DNA of 6,210 nucleotides from Paracoccaceae bacterium (GCA_003447515.1 DLZA01000375.1:2084-8293), one strand, 5' to 3'; counted from the first letter of the stretch, positions 1-6,121 are shown. The notes: generated by a model from the sequence alone, not told the origin. Numbers and translations: made by a program.

Positions 1-118
1 CGTCAGTATTGGCCGGCAGATGAGGCCCATGCTGCTCAATGGCAGCCAAGTTCAAGATTACTGGTGTGCTGCGCTCAACGCATTCAATTTCTGTTGATGT
101 CATCTTTTCCCAATACAT
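1..118 (-). CDS. creatininase-family amidohydrolase, N-terminal part (truncated by window edge)
   Basis: Read on the minus strand from ATG at 118-116, an uninterrupted frame of 39 codons runs off the left edge. It opens with MYWEKMTSTEIE and reaches IEQHGPHLPANTD. The Glu-X-His followed by Asp nine residues after the His (E28, H30, D39) reproduces the first metal ligands of creatininase (Glu34, His36, Asp45) with identical spacing. The N-terminal W-x-x-(L/M)-T-x-x-E pattern is also typical. Family members are metal-dependent cytoplasmic amidohydrolases that open cyclic or linear amides; creatinine is only one substrate. A GAGG ribosome-binding element (124-127, minus strand) lies 5 nt before the start, supporting this ATG over the internal one at codon 6. 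The gene is divergent from the TRAP genes and shares their intergenic region, so co-regulation is likely. The family call is secure; the substrate is unknown because most of the protein is missing. Confidence 0.88.
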   Translation of the reverse strand, partial: MYWEKMTSTEIECVERSTPVILNLAAIEQHGPHLPANTD

Positions 119-198
119 AGCGCCCTCTAAGTAGCTTCACGCAATCAAAAGTACGTAGTAAAATTACATATTAAATAAAAATTTTCAAAATAAATAGC

Positions 199-210
199 TT
201 TGATATCAAA
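199..210. promoter_or_regulatory. perfect 12-bp palindrome, candidate operator
   Basis: TTTGATATCAAA reads identically on both strands. It lies about 13 bp upstream of the TGCTATAGT element, roughly where the -35 region of a rightward promoter would be, and within the shared divergent region. That placement fits a dimeric transcription factor site. AT-rich DNA can produce such palindromes by chance, so the role is inferred. Confidence 0.35.
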
Positions 211-223
211 AAAATAAATTTCG

Positions 224-232
224 TGCTATAGT
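224..232 (+). promoter_or_regulatory. candidate extended -10 promoter element for the TRAP operon
   Basis: TGCTATAGT matches an extended -10 (TGn followed by TATAGT, five of six bases of TATAAT). No good -35 hexamer sits at the usual 16-18 nt: TTGATA at 200-205 is 21 nt away. The extended -10 or an activator bound at the palindrome would have to compensate. The implied transcript start near 239 leaves a leader of about 40 nt. Confidence 0.3.
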
Positions 233-278
233 CTCAGATAGACGATTCTTTTCACCCATACTGATCGCGGAGAACGGA

Positions 279-821
279 TTGATAGATTCACGGCCCGATG
301 AAGAATACCCAGGGTGGGGTTTTGCATCCTTATGGAGCGACCGAATTAACCGTGGAGTAGAACTCATACTAGCAATTCTAATGGCATTGCTTGTTCTGGA
401 TGTTTGGCTGGGCGTGATTGACCGCTACTACTTCCGTTGGCAACTCAACTGGCCTGAAGCATTTGCACGATATCTAATGATTTGGGCAGCACTTCTCGCG
501 ATATCTGCAGGAATTGCTCGTCGCGACCACATCGGCCTTATGAGCTTCGTCGGGCGCCTGCCCATGAGTATCCGCCGCGGAATGCTTATCTTCGCCGATT
601 TGGTAACCCTTGCATTATTCATCTATCTTTTTGTGACGGGCGTCCCATTCGCGTTGGGCGGCTTCCGTCGAGAGGCAATGATCTTCGGGGCAAGTATGGG
701 TCCGTTCTTCACCGCCGTTCCCGCGGCCGCATTCTTAGCCTCAGTTCAAATGCTTCTAACACTGCTGCGCGATCTCGGATCGCAACTAGACAGACCTAAA
801 CAAGAAGAAAGTTTGACATGA
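279..821 (+). CDS. TRAP transporter small permease subunit (DctQ family)
   Basis: This 180-residue inner-membrane protein is the small subunit of a tripartite ATP-independent periplasmic transporter, which pairs with the large DctM subunit and uses an ion gradient to import substrates delivered by a binding protein. Four hydrophobic segments are visible at about residues 27-48, 62-80, 102-125 and 143-163. The family signature spans segment 2 and its end: E60, R64, W69, then A80-R-R-D-H84. The start is TTG at 279, supported by a GGAG ribosome-binding element at 269-272 with a 6-nt spacer; there is no in-frame ATG nearby upstream. The stop overlaps the DctM start as ATGA, implying translational coupling. 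The family assignment is firm; the substrate cannot be read from this subunit. Confidence 0.92.
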   Translation: MIDSRPDEEYPGWGFASLWSDRINRGVELILAILMALLVLDVWLGVIDRYYFRWQLNWPEAFARYLMIWAALLAISAGIARRDHIGLMSFVGRLPMSIRRGMLIFADLVTLALFIYLFVTGVPFALGGFRREAMIFGASMGPFFTAVPAAAFLASVQMLLTLLRDLGSQLDRPKQEESLT

Positions 822-2101
822 TCGTAGCTGTCGTTTTTGTCGGACTAATTTTAATTGGAATGCCAATTGGCTTTGTCATTGGTGCAGCTGGAGTGGTTGG
901 ACTTATATCACTTGGTGGAACATCTTTCCTCGCCATTTCACCATCGCGGATCTACGCTGGTCTCGATCTTTTCCCATTTCTGGCTATGCCGTTTTTCATA
1001 CTTGCTGGCGAAATTATGAATGCGGTGGGCATCACACAGCGCCTCGTTGGCTTTGCGCAGGCTTTAGTCGGGCGCTTCCGGGGTGGGTTAGCTCATTCCA
1101 ACATGCTAGCTTCTGTGTTTTTCGCTGGCCTAACTGGGTCAGCAACAGCTGATGCCGCAGCATTCGGCCGCACATTGGTTCCTGCTATGGTTAAGGCCGG
1201 TTACCGCCGTGACTATGCGTGTGCCGTTACGGCAGCAGGGTCGATCATAGGGCCCACGATCCCACCTTCAGGCTTAATGGTGATTTACGGGTCACTGATG
1301 GGCGTTTCGATCGCAGGACTTTTTGCGGCAGGCATCTTACCTGGTCTAGCAATAGCCTTGGTCTGCATGGGTATCATTGTAATCGGAGGGAAGCGAGAGA
1401 ACCTGCCCGTCGCAGAACGTGGCGCCTCTTTTGCAGAAATTTTGGCAACTTTCAAACATTCGCTCACTGCCCTGTTTATGCCCATAATTATTCTCGGTGG
1501 CATACTAGGTGGCATTGTAACCCCTACCGAGGCAGCATCCATTGCGGTGGCGTACGCTCTATTTCTCGGCGGGGTAGTATACCGCACATTGGTATGGCGA
1601 GACCTCTACCAAATGCTTATCCGCTCAGCACGGATTACAGGCGTAATTTTTGTAATTATCGCCTTCGCGAATATCTTGGGCTTTTGGCTGACCTTTGAGC
1701 GTATTCCACAAGCTGTCGCCGAGGCCGTGCTAAACCTTAGTGAGAACCCCTACGTAATCATCGCAATAATCGTCGCACTACTTTTAGTGGTCGGCATGAT
1801 TATGGACATTACTGCCATTCTAATTCTGTTGGCTCCAGTTCTTACACCGCTGACAGCAAGCATCGGTCTAGAGCCAATACACGCCGGAATAATCTTCATT
1901 CTAGCTCTAAACATCTCACTAATGACCCCGCCCGTTGGGGCATGTTTGTTCGTCTTGTCATCGGTGACAGGCGAAACTGTTGAACGCATTTCTATCAAGC
2001 TTTTCCCATTCCTTTTGGCGCAAATCGCAGTCTTATTTGCGTTCGCCTTTATGGAAGACGCCGCGCTAGCCCTGCCTCGTGCTTTCGGGTTTGCAAACTA
2101 A
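818..2101 (+). CDS. TRAP transporter large permease subunit (DctM family)
   Basis: This 427-residue polytopic inner-membrane protein is the transport channel of the TRAP system and is of full family length. Hydrophobic segments run from the N-terminus almost to the end. Landmark motifs are all present: SNMLASVFFAGLTGSATAD at about 94-112, GPTIPPS at 145-151, TPTEAA at 235-240 and MTPPVG at 369-374. The GSATAD and TPPVG regions belong to the two re-entrant/ion-binding halves of the ion-transporter (IT) superfamily fold. The ATG overlaps the preceding stop by four bases, and a purine-rich AGAAGAAAG stretch (803-811) can serve as ribosome-binding site. The binding-protein gene follows after 28 bp. 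No frameshift or truncation is seen. Confidence 0.96.
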   Translation: MIVAVVFVGLILIGMPIGFVIGAAGVVGLISLGGTSFLAISPSRIYAGLDLFPFLAMPFFILAGEIMNAVGITQRLVGFAQALVGRFRGGLAHSNMLASVFFAGLTGSATADAAAFGRTLVPAMVKAGYRRDYACAVTAAGSIIGPTIPPSGLMVIYGSLMGVSIAGLFAAGILPGLAIALVCMGIIVIGGKRENLPVAERGASFAEILATFKHSLTALFMPIIILGGILGGIVTPTEAASIAVAYALFLGGVVYRTLVWRDLYQMLIRSARITGVIFVIIAFANILGFWLTFERIPQAVAEAVLNLSENPYVIIAIIVALLLVVGMIMDITAILILLAPVLTPLTASIGLEPIHAGIIFILALNISLMTPPVGACLFVLSSVTGETVERISIKLFPFLLAQIAVLFAFAFMEDAALALPRAFGFAN

Positions 2102-2113
2102 ACTAAACCAACC

Positions 2114-2120
2114 AAGGAGG
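2114..2120 (+). promoter_or_regulatory. strong ribosome-binding site deciding the DctP start
   Basis: AAGGAGG is a near-perfect Shine-Dalgarno sequence 9 nt before ATG 2130. It fixes that start rather than the in-frame ATG-less GTG at 2079 inside the DctM gene. A strong site here fits the usual need for more binding protein than membrane subunits. Confidence 0.85.
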
Positions 2121-2129
2121 ATCCTGAGG

Positions 2130-3173
2130 ATGACAAAAATTCGTATGATGACAGCAACACTTGCGCTGTTTGCGGTTGCAGCCACTGCTAATGCCGAGCA
2201 AACACTTAGGTTTGGAACCGACAACAACCCAGACGTTTTTGATAACCCACAACATGCCTGTGCAGGCGTTTTCAGCAACATCATGGAGTCTGCTACAAAC
2301 GGAGAAATTAACGTTGAAATTTTTGGTAATAACCAACTAGGCAACGCATCCGAGCATGTGCAGCAAGTACGTGATGGCATTCTCCACGCGACACTTTCCT
2401 CCACGGGCGCCATGGCGAGCTATTACCCTCGGATAGACGTGTTGAATATGCCCTTCGCATTTGCCAACAACGCCTCGACATATCATGTGTTTGATGGCGC
2501 CTTTGGCCAAGCTTTGGCTGCAGACATCGAAGAAACGCTCAGCGACGTCGTCGTTCTTGGCTTCCCAGATACAGGGGGTTTCTTTGCAATTACCAATTCC
2601 AAACAAGAAATCTCATCACTGGACGACATGAAAGGCGTGCGTATCCGCACGATGACCCTTCCCTCTCACCAAGTCATTATTCAAGCACTCGGTGCTGAAG
2701 CTTACCCACTAGCTTGGGGCGAAGTATATTCTGGCCTCCAGACCGGTGTAATTGATGGGCAAATGAATCCCATACCAATTATTTCGTTCTCGAACTTCAA
2801 TGAAGTTCAACAGTACATGACACTGACCAACCACCTGTTTTCACCATATACGTTCTTGGTGAACAGAGCGATGTATGAGGGGCTCACACCTGCACAGCAG
2901 GCCACCATGCGCTTGGCCGCTGAAGAATGTGTGGCTGCTAGCCGCGGCTTAGCAAGGATAATCGAGGCCTCTGATCGTGGTTTGGCCGGATTAATGCAGA
3001 GTATGACAGTTACCGCACTAAACGACGAAACTCGGCAGGAGTTTGTCGATGCTGCTCAGCCAGCATTTGAACAGCACATCGCGAACAACCTAGATGCAAA
3101 GGCAACCGAACTCCTCAACTTGATGAAATCGGAGCTAGGGGCAGCAAATTCTCAACTTTATATGCAGGATTAA
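2130..3173 (+). CDS. TRAP transporter solute-binding protein (DctP family)
   Basis: This is a 347-residue periplasmic binding protein that captures the substrate and passes it to the DctQ/DctM pair. A Sec signal peptide is clear: K3/R5, a hydrophobic core at about 9-19, and an A-N-A cleavage site after residue 22 just before EQTLRFG. Family landmarks follow: NNQLG (67-71), an STGAMASYYPRIDVLNMPFAF region (91-111), TNSK (155-158) and GVRIR (169-173). R173 is the conserved arginine that in DctP proteins salt-bridges the substrate carboxylate. LQTGVIDGQMNPI (203-215) follows. The usual GQEN is GQMN here, a ligand-side difference worth noting. Only two cysteines (C44, C267) occur in the mature protein. 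A carboxylate ligand is likely; which one is unknown. Downstream lies a strong hairpin. Confidence 0.95.
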   Translation: MTKIRMMTATLALFAVAATANAEQTLRFGTDNNPDVFDNPQHACAGVFSNIMESATNGEINVEIFGNNQLGNASEHVQQVRDGILHATLSSTGAMASYYPRIDVLNMPFAFANNASTYHVFDGAFGQALAADIEETLSDVVVLGFPDTGGFFAITNSKQEISSLDDMKGVRIRTMTLPSHQVIIQALGAEAYPLAWGEVYSGLQTGVIDGQMNPIPIISFSNFNEVQQYMTLTNHLFSPYTFLVNRAMYEGLTPAQQATMRLAAEECVAASRGLARIIEASDRGLAGLMQSMTVTALNDETRQEFVDAAQPAFEQHIANNLDAKATELLNLMKSELGAANSQLYMQD

Positions 3174-3181
3174 GAAATAAG

Positions 3182-3205
3182 AGCGGCGGCGCTCGCGCCG
3201 CCGCT
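3182..3205 (+). terminator. GC-rich hairpin after the TRAP genes
   Basis: AGCGGCGGCG and CGCCGCCGCT form a perfect 10-bp stem around a CTCG loop, beginning 8 nt after the DctP stop. A G-U pair (3181/3206) can extend it. On the plus strand it is followed by TCTGCC rather than a run of T, so it is either an imperfect intrinsic terminator or a 3'-end stabilising stem for the TRAP mRNA. The minus strand has a somewhat T-richer tail (CTTATTTCTTAA). Confidence 0.7.
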
Positions 3206-3478
3206 TCTGCCGCAATGAATAAGGAACTCAAAACAACAATGAATGACGAGCGTGTTTATTGATGATGGTCAAGTTTCACAAACTTAGCAAAAATCAATTC
3301 TAAGAAAGCGTCAGCTACTACTCAATCGTTGAGGTGTCTGGCTGAATTGATGGTCTGTTCCATTGCACAGGAACCAAACCCAATTGTTCATTCAGTTTTA
3401 AAACAAGTGAACGCGTAAATGGTCAGCACCATGGCTATCCGAAATCAGAATGCATGACGAAAATTGAAAGAGTTTTGG
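3206..3478. other. intergenic stretch without a convincing gene
   Basis: These 273 bp separate the transporter unit from the enzyme genes. Only short open frames occur, such as a 15-codon one from ATG 3215 that lacks a family match. A minus-strand open frame of 34 codons at 3318-3422 ends in TAG and looks protein-like, but has no good start and may be a gene remnant. A palindrome sits at 3386-3412. The region probably carries the promoter of the PLP-enzyme operon, although I find no clear -35/-10 pair. No tRNA-like or CRISPR-like structure is visible. Confidence 0.5.
3386..3412. promoter_or_regulatory. nested palindrome upstream of the PLP-enzyme gene, candidate operator
   Basis: An exact 10-bp palindrome GTTTTAAAAC (3395-3404) is flanked by GTTCA (3386-3390) and its complement TGAAC (3408-3412), with spacers of 4 and 3 nt. 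It lies about 65 bp before the PLP-enzyme start, a reasonable operator position. It has no obvious sequence match to the 199-210 palindrome, so the two need not bind the same regulator. Functional status is inferred. Confidence 0.3.
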
Positions 3479-4552
3479 ATGTTGGACAATCAGCCCTCAA
3501 CTATGTTTGCTACGCTCGACACGCCATCTGTCCTAATAGATTTAGATGTTGCGGAACGGAATGTTGATCGGTTTCAGAGCTTTGCAAATAAAGCAAAAAT
3601 AACCGTTAGACCTCACATTAAAACTCACAAGTTACCGCGTCTCGCAAAGGCACAAATCAAAGCAGGTGCTGTGGGCATAACATGCCAAAAGATCAGTGAA
3701 GCAGAGGTAATGGCAAACGCTGGTCTGGATGATATTCTCATAACCTACAATATTCTAAGCGTGTCAAAGCTCGACCGATTAAATCGTTTGGCTAGTAAAA
3801 TTAAATTGACAGTGGTCGCAGACAACCACACGGTCATCGAAGGTTTGTCAGCAGCTTTTTCCAACACAGGTCCGCTAAGGGTTCTTGTGGAATGTGACAC
3901 CGGTGCGGGACGATGCGGTGTCCAAACGCCTGAAGCAGCTTGCGAGATCGCACAGCGTATAAACAAAACAACTGGGCTAAAATTTGGCGGCTTGATGACC
4001 TATCCCCCAACTGACAAGGAAATAGAAACCCAAAAGTGGCTGACAGATGCCCAGCGCGCTTGCCTCAACGCCGGACTTCGAGTTGATACAATATCTACCG
4101 GTGGTACTCCCGGTATATGGAAGGCGGATCAGGTGCCCATCGCAACTGAATATCGTCCAGGAACATACATTTACAACGACCGATCACTTGTCACTCGAAA
4201 AACTGCTGCGTGGGATGATTGTGCGCTCACCGTTCTCGCTACTGTTATTTCAACACCCACTGAAACACGGGCGATCATTGATGCAGGCTCAAAAGTTCTA
4301 ACTTCTGATTTGTTGGGTATGGATGGCTATGGTTACGCTGTCGACCATCCTAATCTAACGATTCACGCATTATCGGAAGAGCATGGAATAATGCGTTCTA
4401 AAGCGCCCCACAAACTATCCGTGGGCCAGCGCGTGCGCATCATTCCCAATCATGTCTGTGTCGTAACTAACATGATGGATCGCATCACACTATTGCGTGG
4501 CAAAAAAATAGAAGGGGAAGATATTGTGGCCGCACGAGGCTGCGTCACTTGA
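3479..4552 (+). CDS. D-serine dehydratase / D-threonine aldolase-like PLP enzyme (fold type III)
   Basis: This 357-residue cytoplasmic enzyme has an alanine-racemase-type PLP barrel (about 12-240) and a C-terminal D-serine-dehydratase-like beta domain (about 245-355). RPHIKTHK at 44-51 carries the Schiff-base lysine (K48 by family alignment). STGGTPG (206-212) is the PLP phosphate-binding loop, GTYIYND (228-234) is typical, and the late N-H-V-C motif supplies the divalent-metal ligands H325 and C327. Relatives dehydrate D-serine or cleave D-threonine, D-phenylserine or D-3-hydroxyaspartate; the sequence alone does not choose between them. RidA immediately downstream favours a reaction releasing an enamine, i.e. 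dehydration. ATG 3479 is preferred because AAAGAG at 3467-3472 lies 6 nt upstream; TTG 3464 would add five residues without a good ribosome site. Confidence 0.9.
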   Translation: MLDNQPSTMFATLDTPSVLIDLDVAERNVDRFQSFANKAKITVRPHIKTHKLPRLAKAQIKAGAVGITCQKISEAEVMANAGLDDILITYNILSVSKLDRLNRLASKIKLTVVADNHTVIEGLSAAFSNTGPLRVLVECDTGAGRCGVQTPEAACEIAQRINKTTGLKFGGLMTYPPTDKEIETQKWLTDAQRACLNAGLRVDTISTGGTPGIWKADQVPIATEYRPGTYIYNDRSLVTRKTAAWDDCALTVLATVISTPTETRAIIDAGSKVLTSDLLGMDGYGYAVDHPNLTIHALSEEHGIMRSKAPHKLSVGQRVRIIPNHVCVVTNMMDRITLLRGKKIEGEDIVAARGCVT

Positions 4553-4586
4553 CCCTGAAATAAATGGCTTGTGTTGTATTCAGGTC
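4551..4586 (+). repeat. imperfect inverted repeat at the end of the PLP-enzyme gene
   Basis: GACC(C)TGAA at 4551-4559 pairs with TTCAGGTC at 4579-4586, giving an 8-bp stem with one bulged C and a 19-nt loop. It starts in the stop codon of the PLP-enzyme gene and lies in the 73-nt gap before the RidA start. No T-run follows, so it is not a convincing terminator; it may be an mRNA processing or attenuation element, or chance. Confidence 0.25.
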
Positions 4587-4625
4587 AAACCATCGGACCC
4601 CAAAAGAAAAAAGGAAAACTCTAAA

Positions 4626-4994
4626 ATGACTAAAAAGCAAACCTTAGGCTCCTCTCATGTGCCGCTGTCGCCCGCTGTACGTGCTGGGGATTTCGTTTTT
4701 GTCTCTGGTCAGGTGCCCGTGGGTGAGGATGGGTCTATCGTTCCGGGAGGGATCGGACCTGAAACTCATCAAGTACTGGCAAATGTAGCTCAAGTATTAG
4801 CCCTTGCTGGGTGTACGCTAGCCGATGTCATCAAAACAACAGTATGGTTGAGAGACAGGGATGATTTTGCGGCCTTCAACAAAGCTTACGGAAAGCATTT
4901 TCCTTCAGAACCTCCAGCCCGCTCAACAGCGGAGTCGCGATTGATGATCGATATCGCCGTCGAAATCGAAGCGATCGCATATAAGCCGCTATGA
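4626..4994 (+). CDS. RidA-family (YjgF/YER057c/UK114) enamine/imine deaminase
   Basis: This 122-residue protein has the usual length of the trimeric cytoplasmic Rid family, which hydrolyses reactive enamines and imines such as 2-aminoacrylate, released by PLP dehydratases, to 2-keto acids. Aligned by eye with E. coli RidA, the key residues S30, N88, R105 and E120 correspond to S27 (FVSGQVP), N85 (FNKAY), R99 (PPARST) and E113 (VEIEAIA). R99 is the arginine diagnostic of deaminase-active members. The E. coli Y17 position (GPY) is leucine here (VPLSP), so substrate preference may differ. ATG 4626 is preferred because AAGGA at 4611-4615 lies 10 nt before it; an in-frame ATG at 4524 would add 34 unrelated residues overlapping the upstream gene. 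The stop overlaps the next start as ATGA. Confidence 0.93.
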   Translation: MTKKQTLGSSHVPLSPAVRAGDFVFVSGQVPVGEDGSIVPGGIGPETHQVLANVAQVLALAGCTLADVIKTTVWLRDRDDFAAFNKAYGKHFPSEPPARSTAESRLMIDIAVEIEAIAYKPL

Positions 4995-6121
4995 CGGGGT
5001 CGTTTGTATTACGCGGTGGCCGGGTCATTGACCCCGCGAATGGCGTTGATCGGGTTGCCGATCTGGTCCTCGGGAAAGACGAAATATTGGGCCTCGACGT
5101 GCCGGAACCGGATGGGGCGCAAGTTATTGATTGTCAGGGAAGCATTGTAACCCCGGGCATGATCGACCTGCACGTACATGTTTACTGGGGCGGTACTTCT
5201 CTTGGAGTTAAGCCAGAAGACTTCGCAGATAAATCTGCTTGTACAACACTCGTGGATGCAGGCAGTGCTGGCCCAGGGAATTTTACGGGCTTCAGAGAGC
5301 ATGTGATTGAGCGATCGCGGGTGCGTATCCTTGCTTATCTCCATGTTTCTTTCGCGGGGATCTACGGCTTTGGCGGCAGGATTATGGTCGGCGAGAGCCA
5401 TGATATGCGCCTAATGGCTGCACGTGAAGCCGCTGCGGTAGCAACCGCTCACCCAGGCGTTATAGTTGGTATAAAGGTTCGTATAGGCGCTCATGCTTCT
5501 GGGCCATCTGGCATCGCTCCTCTGGATGTGGCGCAGGATGTGGCCGATCGAACGGGCTTACCGTTAATGGTGCACATCGACGAACCGCCCCCATCTTATT
5601 CAGATGTGGTAGCGCGTCTACGCAAAGGAGATGTCCTAACTCATTGCTTCCGGCCTTTCCCCAATGCACCCTGTCATGGTGACGGTCGCGTAAGAGACGC
5701 TGTTTTGGCGGCTCGGGAACGCGGCGTAATTTTTGATATCGCGCACGGTATGGGGTCATTTTCGTGGGATAGCGCACGAAAAATGGATGCCGCTGGGTTC
5801 AGGCCTGATGTAATTTCGTCAGACATTCATGCATTTTGCATTAACGGTCCGGCACATGACAATCTGAACGTTATGACCAAATTCCTAGCGCTCGGTTGGT
5901 CGGTGAAGGATGTTATTGCCGCGGCAAGTATAGCACCTGCTAGAGTCCTGAGCAGACCAGATCTCGGCCATTTGGGCAACACTGCTCAACCTGAGGCTAG
6001 CGTTATACGACAAACCCCGGGCAGCGTTGATTTGGCAGATGTAACGGGTGAAGTCGTAAACTACGATAGCATGTTGACTCCAGTGGGAACTGTTTCCGGC
6101 GGCAAATGGCATCCAGCATGA
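4991..6121 (+). CDS. amidohydrolase/deacetylase-family metallohydrolase (COG3964-like)
   Basis: This 376-residue amidohydrolase-superfamily TIM-barrel enzyme has an N-terminal strand typical of the superfamily (VLRGGRVIDPANG, 6-18). The binuclear metal site is complete: H61 and H63 (DLHVHV), K162 (GIKVR, expected to be carboxylated), H195 (MVHIDEPP), H218 (LTHCF) and D278 (SSDIH). The DLHVHVYWGG and VHIDEPPPSY motifs match the group often labelled dihydroorotase-like or deacetylase. From memory, characterised members of it hydrolyse acetylated (R)-hydroxy or D-amino acids rather than dihydroorotate. It is presumed cytoplasmic; no signal peptide is seen. The ATGA overlap with the RidA gene suggests coupled translation and a shared pathway. 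Annotation as dihydroorotase would be misleading. The family call is secure, the substrate inferred. Confidence 0.92.
   Translation: MTGSFVLRGGRVIDPANGVDRVADLVLGKDEILGLDVPEPDGAQVIDCQGSIVTPGMIDLHVHVYWGGTSLGVKPEDFADKSACTTLVDAGSAGPGNFTGFREHVIERSRVRILAYLHVSFAGIYGFGGRIMVGESHDMRLMAAREAAAVATAHPGVIVGIKVRIGAHASGPSGIAPLDVAQDVADRTGLPLMVHIDEPPPSYSDVVARLRKGDVLTHCFRPFPNAPCHGDGRVRDAVLAARERGVIFDIAHGMGSFSWDSARKMDAAGFRPDVISSDIHAFCINGPAHDNLNVMTKFLALGWSVKDVIAAASIAPARVLSRPDLGHLGNTAQPEASVIRQTPGSVDLADVTGEVVNYDSMLTPVGTVSGGKWHPA

Larger units (their letters stand above)
119..278. promoter_or_regulatory. AT-rich divergent intergenic/control region
   Basis: This 160-bp region separates the leftward creatininase-like gene from the rightward TRAP genes. 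It is markedly more AT-rich than the coding sequence on either side, especially 150-222. It must carry the start signals for both directions unless transcription enters from outside. It contains a 12-bp palindrome and an extended -10-like element (listed separately). For the leftward gene a weak candidate is TTGAAA (minus strand, 188-183) with TAATTT 16 nt further on. No regulator gene lies in the window, so the controlling protein is unknown. Confidence 0.5.

Noticed and set aside
1219..1698. 159-codon open frame inside the DctM gene
   Set aside because: It lies wholly within a gene with full family motifs, and its translation is rich in Arg, His and Cys, as expected of an out-of-frame shadow.
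2079..2129. Upstream in-frame extension of the binding-protein gene (17 codons from GTG 2079)
   Set aside because: It would overlap the DctM gene, has no ribosome-binding site and would bury the signal peptide; AAGGAGG at 2114-2120 points to ATG 2130.
3215..3262. 15-codon open frame after the hairpin, a possible small peptide
   Set aside because: It is too short, lacks a good ribosome-binding site and shows no membrane or leader-peptide character.
3464..3478. TTG start adding five residues to the PLP enzyme
   Set aside because: No Shine-Dalgarno lies at a suitable distance, whereas ATG 3479 has AAAGAG 6 nt upstream.
4047..4301. 84-codon plus-strand frame inside the PLP-enzyme gene
   Set aside because: It covers the phosphate-binding loop region of the real gene and shows no family resemblance.
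4524..4625. 34-codon N-terminal extension of the RidA-type gene from ATG 4524
   Set aside because: The extension overlaps the end of the PLP-enzyme gene, is unlike any Rid N-terminus and would give a protein too long for the family; AAGGA at 4611-4615 supports ATG 4626.
5009..5401. 130-codon minus-strand frame opposite the metallohydrolase gene
   Set aside because: It is antisense to the H61/H63 region of a well-supported gene and has no recognisable domain or ribosome-binding site.
5460..6112. Two minus-strand frames (5460-5777 and 5885-6112) opposite the metallohydrolase C-terminal half
   Set aside because: Their translations are low-complexity, His/Pro/Arg-rich shadows, and the sense strand encodes H195, H218 and D278 of the active site.
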